Program-made: the position numbers and the translations under genes
Shown here: positions 59,211 to 64,000 of the stretch, piece after piece
How positions within the stretch are numbered: the stretch's first letter is position 1
Layout: each line of letters begins with the position of its first letter
Notes under the pieces: generated by a model
Seen by the model: only the letters and a program-made list of their open reading frames with translations
Database searches by the model: none
What the model was told of the DNA's origin: nothing
Source of the DNA: Nitrosovibrio sp. Nv4
GTDB lineage: Bacteria > Pseudomonadota > Gammaproteobacteria > Burkholderiales > Nitrosomonadaceae
Length of the DNA stretch: 64,000 bases
Reading direction: 5' to 3'
NCBI RefSeq assembly: GCF_900215485.1
Contig: NZ_OCMZ01000001.1
Coordinates: 434,001-498,000 of the forward strand

Positions 59211-59972
59211 ATGCACAACCCAATCATTCCATGGGTCGGCGGTAAAACGCAGCCTTGCAAACAAGATCATGCCGCTTTTCCCTTCCCACGAATGCTATGT
59301 CGAACCGTTTGCGGGAGCGGCCGCGCTGTACTTCCGGAAGGAGCCGGCACAGGTCGAAATGCTCAACGACACCAATGGCGAGTTGGTGAATTTATACCGA
59401 GTGGTCAAGCATCATATGGAAGAGCTTGCCAAGCAATTCAAGTGGGCGTTAACCAACAGACAAATCTTCAAGTGGCTGCAGGCCACACCAGAGGAAAGGC
59501 TGACCGATATCAGCGCGCGGCCAAGTTCTATTACCTGCAAAAACTGGCATTCGGTGGTCGAGTGGAAGGCCAGACCTTTGGCACAGCTACTACCTCACCG
59601 CCCAAGCTTAACCTATTACGGCTTGAGGAGGATTTTAGCCAGGCCCACCTACGATTGGCCAGAACTTATATAGAGCATCTGGATTGGCGGGAATGCATCA
59701 ACAAATACGACCGGCCGCACACTCTTTTTTACTGCGACCCGCCGTACTGGGGCACAGAAGGATATGGCGTCGGGTTCGGGCTGGAGCAATATGATGAGAT
59801 GGCTAAGCTGGCCAAGACGATAAAGGGATACATGATCATCAGCGTCAACGATATCCCTGAGATGCGAGACGCCTTCGCTGGACTGACGATGGAGTCAGTC
59901 GATATCAACTACACGGTCGGCGGAGCGCAGAGGTGCGGGAAGCGCGCCGAGCTGATCATCAGAAATTGGTGA
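59211..59972 (+). pseudogene. DNA adenine methylase (Dam/D12 class) with two compensating frameshifts
   Basis: A phage-type DNA adenine methylase broken by two frameshifts. From ATG 59211 (GGAGAG upstream) the frame gives MHNPIIPWVGGK, the class N-terminus. The reading then moves to another frame (LFPSHECYVEPFAGAAALYF) near an AAAA run at 59250-59253. It returns to the first frame near 59510 (QRAAKFYYLQKLAFGG). The rest is intact: FYCDPPYWGTEG with catalytic DPPY, and YMIISVNDIPEMRDAF. Joined, the parts give a methylase of about 250 residues. Either the gene is dead or the two indels are assembly errors. It overlaps the minus-strand neighbour by 14 bases. Confidence 0.8.
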
Positions 59973-60216
59973 AATGTTTGCGAAGGCCCGAAACATGATC
60001 AGGATTCCAAAGCCGTTCAATCGCATCAGCCGCGCTCATTTTGAAACCCTGCCATTTGCCGCTGGCAATCAAAACAATGATGCAACGACCTGGATTATTC
60101 GGATCGTTAGCAACATAGAACTCATTGCCGAATTCATGCCCGTCCGGGAGCCATTTGTGGAGCAGCGTTAATGTTTTATCAATGGGAAACTGCTTTGGAA
60201 TGCTTGTCTTCTTCAT
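59959..60216 (-). CDS. Small protein resembling the N-terminal module of phage-type primases
   Basis: An 85-residue protein starting MKKTSIPKQFPIDKTLTLLH. The stretch WLPDGHEFGNEFYVANDPNNPGRCIIVLIASGKWQGF follows the pattern W.p.G...G.E......P....... .. .GkW.dF seen at the start of phage and plasmid primase/TOPRIM proteins (landmarks GHEFGNEFYV and SGKWQGF). Only this module is present, so it is either a remnant or a small stand-alone protein. It was taken from ATG 60216; an in-frame extension to 60402 is unlike a protein start. It is convergent with the broken dam gene. Confidence 0.5.
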   Translation of the reverse strand: MKKTSIPKQFPIDKTLTLLHKWLPDGHEFGNEFYVANDPNNPGRCIIVLIASGKWQGFKMSAADAIERLWNPDHVSGLRKHFTNF

Positions 60217-60502
60217 AGGTCTGATGAGTTGATGAGAGGCACACTTGCCACAGCCACGCAGCCAACCTGAGATTCTGCCAAATATGCGTGCCTGCAAGGC
60301 TAGTATGTTAACGCCGCAACGGATGTACAGCATGGATTCTAACGGGAAAGATACAGGAAGGCTCACGAATAGGCGGAAGAATTGCCGGTAAACCAGTATC
60401 AAATTACGTGCAAAATAGTCTCAAGCGAAACGCGCGTTTACAATTACAAAAATAAGAAAAAGAAAAAGGGATTACAGGCGTCTACCCATATTCCCTTATT
60501 AT
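60217..60502. other. Non-coding spacer on the 3' side of tRNA-Lys
   Basis: No gene is supported in this 286-base stretch. It directly joins the 3' end of tRNA-Lys to the accessory region, the position where tRNA-targeting integrative elements normally attach. I looked for a second copy of the tRNA 3' end in 55.5-60.2 kb and saw none. Confidence 0.4.
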
Positions 60503-60578
60503 TGGTGGGTCGTGACAGGATCGAACTGTCGACCTACGGATTAAGAGTCCGCTGCTCTACCAGCTGAGCTAACGACCC
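60503..60578 (-). tRNA. tRNA-Lys (anticodon CTT)
   Basis: A 76-base cloverleaf on the minus strand with an encoded CCA. The acceptor stem is GGGTCGT with ACGACCC, the D arm is TAGCTCAGCTGGTAGAGCA, the anticodon loop is CTCTTAA (CTT), and the T arm is CGACAGTTCGATCCTGTCA. It reads AAG codons. Its 3' end faces the accessory region. Confidence 0.97.
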
Positions 60579-60815
60579 GGATCGGATGAACCGGAATTTT
60601 TCAGTTGCGATCGAGAAGAAAACGCTTTGACCCTGCATTCCCTGCTCGACTTTGAGAGTGTTAATCGTACCACATTCGGGGAAAAATTCGAACGGAACGA
60701 TGAGATCGTGGCGGGAAAGGTATGGTCGAACAGATAGTCAGGATCATTACTCCCAATGCCGCTGCCCGGTATTGAACAGAGTTACTACCACCCTCTCACA
60801 TGCTGGTCGCCAGGA

Positions 60816-61559
60816 TTAGTCTGACCGCATACAATCCTCCAACACGGCCCGCATCCGGTGCCAGTGGGAGCCCTCCCAAAAAACGCGTCGGCAGACATCG
60901 CAGGTACTGAAGTGATCGAAACGCTCGCGCACGGAAGGCGGCAAGCGCGCCAGCACTTCGGCTTTTTCAATTGCCCGTAAAGGTGCATTGCAATTGAGGC
61001 ATAAGGTGAAAGGCCGTGCACTTCGTGCGAGGTCCAGCCGGTCGAATATTTCGCATAACTGTTGCGGCGGCTTCAACGTACGTACGTAGCATCCATGCGT
61101 GATCGAGCGGCGCTTGAGCAGTTCCCGGTCGCGGGTAAGAACAATGCGTCCGTCATTCACGACGATTGCCTCGATTTCGCTATCGTGATAGTGGTTATCG
61201 TAAAGGGTATCGAAACCCGCCATGCGAAGCAGATGCGCCAACCCGCCAAGATGGGCATCCGCGACAAAGTGCATCACGCGCAAAGGATGCTCGCGCACGC
61301 GCAGCAAGGGCGTGATGTCGACCATCTCGAATTTGGGAAAGACGGCAACGCGGTCGCCGTCTTTCAGCAATCGGTCGAATCCTACGGACTCGCCGTTGAC
61401 CAGTATCAATTCTACTTCTGTGTGCGGTACACCCAGTGCCTCGATCATATGCTTGGTTGTTGCTGCCCGAGCGCAAGAACAGGCGAATTCGCGCCTGCGC
61501 CGTTCAGGCGCAAGGAAATCGTTGAGCTCCTCGTAGAAGCGGAATGTTGCGGTGACCAT
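60816..61559 (-). CDS. Ubiquitin-like plus Mut7-C RNase-domain protein
   Basis: A 247-residue protein joining a small beta-grasp (ubiquitin/MoaD-like) domain to a Mut7-C domain. The N-terminal domain (about 1-85) begins MVTATFRFYEELNDFLAP and ends VAVFPKFEMVD. The Mut7-C part has a PIN-like nuclease core (MHFVADAHLGGLAHLLRMAG, AIVVNDGRIVLTRDRELLKR) and a C-terminal zinc ribbon (CLNCNAPL and CDVCRRVFWEGSHWHRM). These proteins are common but biochemically little studied; RNA cleavage or tRNA-related roles are proposed. ATG 61559 is chosen because it starts the first beta strand, although no ribosome binding site is evident. Confidence 0.85.
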   Translation of the reverse strand: MVTATFRFYEELNDFLAPERRRREFACSCARAATTKHMIEALGVPHTEVELILVNGESVGFDRLLKDGDRVAVFPKFEMVDITPLLRVREHPLRVMHFVADAHLGGLAHLLRMAGFDTLYDNHYHDSEIEAIVVNDGRIVLTRDRELLKRRSITHGCYVRTLKPPQQLCEIFDRLDLARSARPFTLCLNCNAPLRAIEKAEVLARLPPSVRERFDHFSTCDVCRRVFWEGSHWHRMRAVLEDCMRSD

Positions 61560-62019
61560 GGAGAAAGTATTGCACTTTTCAGCAGGAGATGCTCGGGGTA
61601 GCGGCAATCCGGAGGCGCGGAAATTAGAAATGGCGCTGAACTCTGAGGTAACAGAAAATTGGCGGGACGGTCGCCCCGCTCACTCTACGAAATCAATTTA
61701 AATTTCATCGGCACCATCGCCCATTTCTGGGTTGTTTTCTACAACGTCGATCAGCGTGCATGCACTGACGAGGCGCTTAATTCTCGCTACGCGGCGGCTC
61801 CATCTGGGCATCAGTGGAACGCGCCAGGAATTTCCGTCCCAATCCTTTTTTGTAGTCATCCCGATTAGACCGTCAACACGCTTTGAGAAAGTGCAAGGAA
61901 CAAATAAACTAGCCAGAGTTGTAGCAGTTCTTTTTCTGCGCCAGCACAATCTCATAATCGCTGAGCCCCAATTGGTCGCAGACGAGGGTTAGGGAGGAAA
62001 TTATGAACGAAGGGTTAAT
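61560..62019. other. Intergenic region between the Mut7-C and GNAT genes
   Basis: This 460-base divergent region should hold promoters of both genes. I see no gene, tRNA or strong hairpin in it. Confidence 0.4.
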
Positions 62020-62877
62020 ATGAATTGCAATTTACGAGCAGGCAACCCGGCAGATGCGGAGATAGGCGGGATGATCTGCTACGAGGCCTTCAAGACGATT
62101 TCCGGGCAACACAATTTTCCTCCGGATTTTCCCTCGCCGGAGATGGCGCGGGACCTCTTTTCATCGCTGCTGTCCCGTACGGACGTGTATTCCGTGATTG
62201 CCGAGAGTGAGGGGCGAATAGTCGGGAGTAATTTCCTTTGGGAAGATGCAGCCATTGCTGGTGTTGGTCCTCTGACCATCGCGCCTGAGGTCCAAAATAA
62301 CGCCCTTGGCCGGCGCCTGATGGATAACGTATTGGAGCGTGCGCGACAGAAACGGTGCGCTGGCGTACGTCTGGTGCAGGCTGCATATCATAACCGCTCG
62401 CTCGCCCTCTATACTAAACTGGGATTCGACGTACGAGAGCCGCTCGTAAACTTGCAGGGGCCGGCGCTTCAGCTTGATATCCCCAGCTACCCGGTCCGCC
62501 TGGCGCATGGCAGCGATATGGAAGCCTGCAATTATCTCTGCCATAAAATCCATGGTCACAATCGAGGACAAGAGTTGAGCCATGCTATTGAACAGGGCAC
62601 GGCGATGGTAGTTGAACATGCCGGCCGCATCACCGGCTACGCCACATTAATCGGGTTCATGGGGCATGCTGTGGGAGAAAGCAATGAGGATCTCAAGGCC
62701 CTCATCGGGGCTGCGGATGTATTTGCGGGACCCGGGTTTCTCCTCCCCTCCCGCAATGGTGAACTGTTCCGTTGGTGTTTGCAGCACGGGCTTCGCGTCG
62801 TCCAGCCTGCTACGTTGATGAGCCTCGGCCTCTACAATCAGCCCTCCGGTGCTTTTCTGCCTTCGATTCTCTTTTGA
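62020..62877 (+). CDS. GNAT-family N-acetyltransferase with two GNAT-like domains
   Basis: A 285-residue protein. The N-terminal half (about 1-145) is a standard GNAT domain: PLTIAPEVQNNALGRRLMDN contains the acetyl-CoA-binding Q/RxxGxG/A-like loop, followed by AAYHNRSLALYTKLGF. The second half (about 150-285) has the weaker pattern VVEHAGRITGYATLIGFMGH and VQPATLMSLGLYN, consistent with a second, degenerate GNAT unit. The substrate is unknown. It ends directly before a 7-base tandem repeat. Confidence 0.82.
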   Translation: MNCNLRAGNPADAEIGGMICYEAFKTISGQHNFPPDFPSPEMARDLFSSLLSRTDVYSVIAESEGRIVGSNFLWEDAAIAGVGPLTIAPEVQNNALGRRLMDNVLERARQKRCAGVRLVQAAYHNRSLALYTKLGFDVREPLVNLQGPALQLDIPSYPVRLAHGSDMEACNYLCHKIHGHNRGQELSHAIEQGTAMVVEHAGRITGYATLIGFMGHAVGESNEDLKALIGAADVFAGPGFLLPSRNGELFRWCLQHGLRVVQPATLMSLGLYNQPSGAFLPSILF

Positions 62878-62898
62878 GGTATAGGGTATAGGGTATAG
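62878..62898 (+). repeat. Three perfect tandem copies of a 7-base unit
   Basis: GGTATAG is repeated three times right after the GNAT stop codon. The number of copies could vary by slippage but lies outside the coding region. Confidence 0.75.
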
Positions 62899-63375
62899 GA
62901 GATAAGGCTGGTCACGACGATGTGGAAAAGCAAAAGACAGTGCCTTGCGCAGCCATTCTATTATGGTCGGGGCCCGCGTTCGGCCACTGATGTCTCGACC
63001 GCATTTGCGGTCAGGTAGCTGACCGATAGTTCAGTATTTATAAAACGGGGGTGGTGACGCGGCGGTGACCTTCAGTTAGAGCCACAACGGATAGTCCTTT
63101 TGAAACATTTGCGTTTACAAAAGGAAGAATTCAGGAAGGACTTCATTTCTATTCGTGTCCCAAGGCGTTTCTACTCAATCCGACGCAAAAAAAATTAATA
63201 CCAGCATTAATATTGTGTGAATTTTTTATTCCGACTGGAGTCAAAATTCTTGCGGACGTCTATTTCTGTTCGCAAGCGATGTTGAAGGTGGTGCTGACCC
63301 CACTGAGAGAAATACCATAGTGGTGTCAGCGAGTTCGTCATTTTCTTGAACGGTTAAATCCTTAAGGAGACAATC
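62899..63375. other. Non-coding region before the 26-codon gene
   Basis: No gene, tRNA or strong hairpin was recognised in this 477-base stretch. It probably holds the promoter of the small gene at 63376. Confidence 0.4.
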
Positions 63376-63456
63376 ATGGAAATGGTAATTCTCGTCGTAG
63401 GTATAGGCGCCGTCGCTCTTTGGTTCTTTATGTCAAAGGACGGACGGAAAGAATAA
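63376..63456 (+). CDS. 26-residue single-helix membrane peptide
   Basis: A very short gene with a strong AAGGAG 6-8 bases before ATG 63376. The product is almost entirely one transmembrane helix (MVILVVGIGAVALWFFM) with a short basic tail (SKDGRKE), as in many bacterial small membrane proteins. A hairpin follows 88 bases later. No neighbour explains its role. The ribosome binding site and the clean helix are the evidence that it is translated. Confidence 0.55.
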   Translation: MEMVILVVGIGAVALWFFMSKDGRKE

Positions 63457-63543
63457 TACCGATCTTAAGCCCTGAGTAGATCTGCTGAGAGGTAATATCA
63501 TCCGACTACAACACGCAGAAACTCAGAATTAATGGCTCAATGG

Positions 63544-63574
63544 GCCGATGCTCTTGTGCTTGTGGTGCATCGGC
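63544..63574 (+). terminator. Candidate terminator after the 26-codon gene
   Basis: An 8-base stem (GCCGATGC and GCATCGGC, arms 63544-63551 and 63567-63574) with a 15-base loop is followed by TTCTTTCTT. Confidence 0.5.
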
Positions 63575-64000
63575 TTCTTTCTTCGGCGGGATAGCAGTTC
63601 AATGGGTTTGATCCAGCCGCGACTATTTCCCAAACTTTCCCTCTTGCCCGTCTGCAATTGACGACAGTTCCAGCGATGGAGGTGATTCGAGAAGAATGCT
63701 CGATCCAACCCCGTCAACAAATCCCGTCAAGAATTTGAAACACTGCTATTCATAGCACTGTTGTTTATACCAAAGAGCGCAAGAATACGAAGCATGGCGT
63801 TCGATGCCTTTTGTTTAACCTCCAAGACTCATGTCGGAAAGTATTACATATGACGGGTCGACCAGAATGCTGCAACTAAACGTACCGTATAATCAGCAAT
63901 ATAAAGAGGCGGCACGTATTTTGCTTTGAGTACCCAAGGCGGCAAGTGAAACAGAGCGATCTTAGGGGCAAAGCAATCAAGGGAGGAACCTGTTTGCTCC
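63575..64000. other. Right end of the window without recognised genes
   Basis: About 425 bases without a supported gene. A minus-strand frame at 63529-63720 crosses the candidate terminator and has no ribosome binding site or family resemblance. Confidence 0.4.

Noticed and set aside
60217-60502. attL/attR direct repeat of the tRNA-Lys 3' end
   Set aside because: No second copy of the tRNA 3' end was seen in the 55.5-60.2 kb stretch, so integration there stays an inference.
62878-62898. Phase-variable repeat controlling the GNAT gene
   Set aside because: The three 7-base units lie after the stop codon, so slippage would not alter the protein.

Overview
The window looks like chromosome of a chemolithoautotrophic ammonia-oxidising betaproteobacterium, most like Nitrosospira. 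The strongest evidence is a complete amoC (ammonia monooxygenase subunit C) at 37.8 kb. A caa3-type cytochrome c oxidase cluster of betaproteobacterial layout, a proteobacterial GshA, and a glycolate oxidase / glycine cleavage gene set fit this. No rRNA, CRISPR array or intact insertion sequence was seen.

Layout. 0-3 kb: gshA and an ExeA-like ATPase (minus). 3.2-11 kb: promoter, tandem glycine riboswitch and terminator controlling gcvT-gcvH-gcvPA-tpx-gcvPB, then a PfkB kinase, a glycine-zipper lipoprotein and an acyltransferase. 11-15 kb: apaH, a cytochrome c5, tRNA-Arg(CCG) and kup. 15-23.4 kb: a PRC-barrel gene, an unusual epimerase-SPW-VKOR fusion, sixA, a small thioredoxin-fold protein, rsmI, yraN, a BON lipoprotein and a lone FAD oxidase. 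23.5-31.3 kb: terminal oxidase genes ctaC, ctaD, a 34-codon assembly gene, ctaG, a DUF2970 gene, ctaE, SURF1, a SCO-like gene, ctaB and SCO; heme A synthase (ctaA) is absent. 32-46.4 kb: a redoxin, a Lys/Ala-repeat protein, serS-rarA-lolA and ftsK with a single amoC cassette between lolA and ftsK in the opposite orientation, then garR-glcD-glcE-glcF. 46.6-54.6 kb: a rubredoxin-reductase-like flavoprotein, a cluster of exported Gly-zipper and His-rich proteins, an exported Pcm and a membrane spermidine-synthase-like protein. 54.6-60.6 kb: a sulfotransferase, then a gene-poor accessory stretch with an OLD-type ATPase-nuclease, a twice-frameshifted DNA adenine methylase and a primase-like fragment, ending at the 3' side of tRNA-Lys(CTT). 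60.8-64 kb: a Ubl-Mut7-C protein, a double GNAT protein and a 26-codon membrane peptide gene.

How the parts fit. GlcDEF oxidises glycolate to glyoxylate, GarR reduces tartronate semialdehyde to glycerate, and the riboswitch-controlled glycine cleavage system handles glycine. Together they cover much of a phosphoglycolate salvage route expected in a RuBisCO-using autotroph. The oxidase cluster is the terminal step of electron transport from ammonia oxidation. The lone amoC has what looks like a sigma-E/ECF promoter and a strong intrinsic terminator, so it is probably a separately regulated stress-response subunit. The most novel-looking items are this amoC cassette, the epimerase-SPW-VKOR fusion, the Gly-zipper/His-rich exported cluster with an 11-bp-periodic operator candidate, and three very small genes at 28.4, 46.6 and 63.4 kb.
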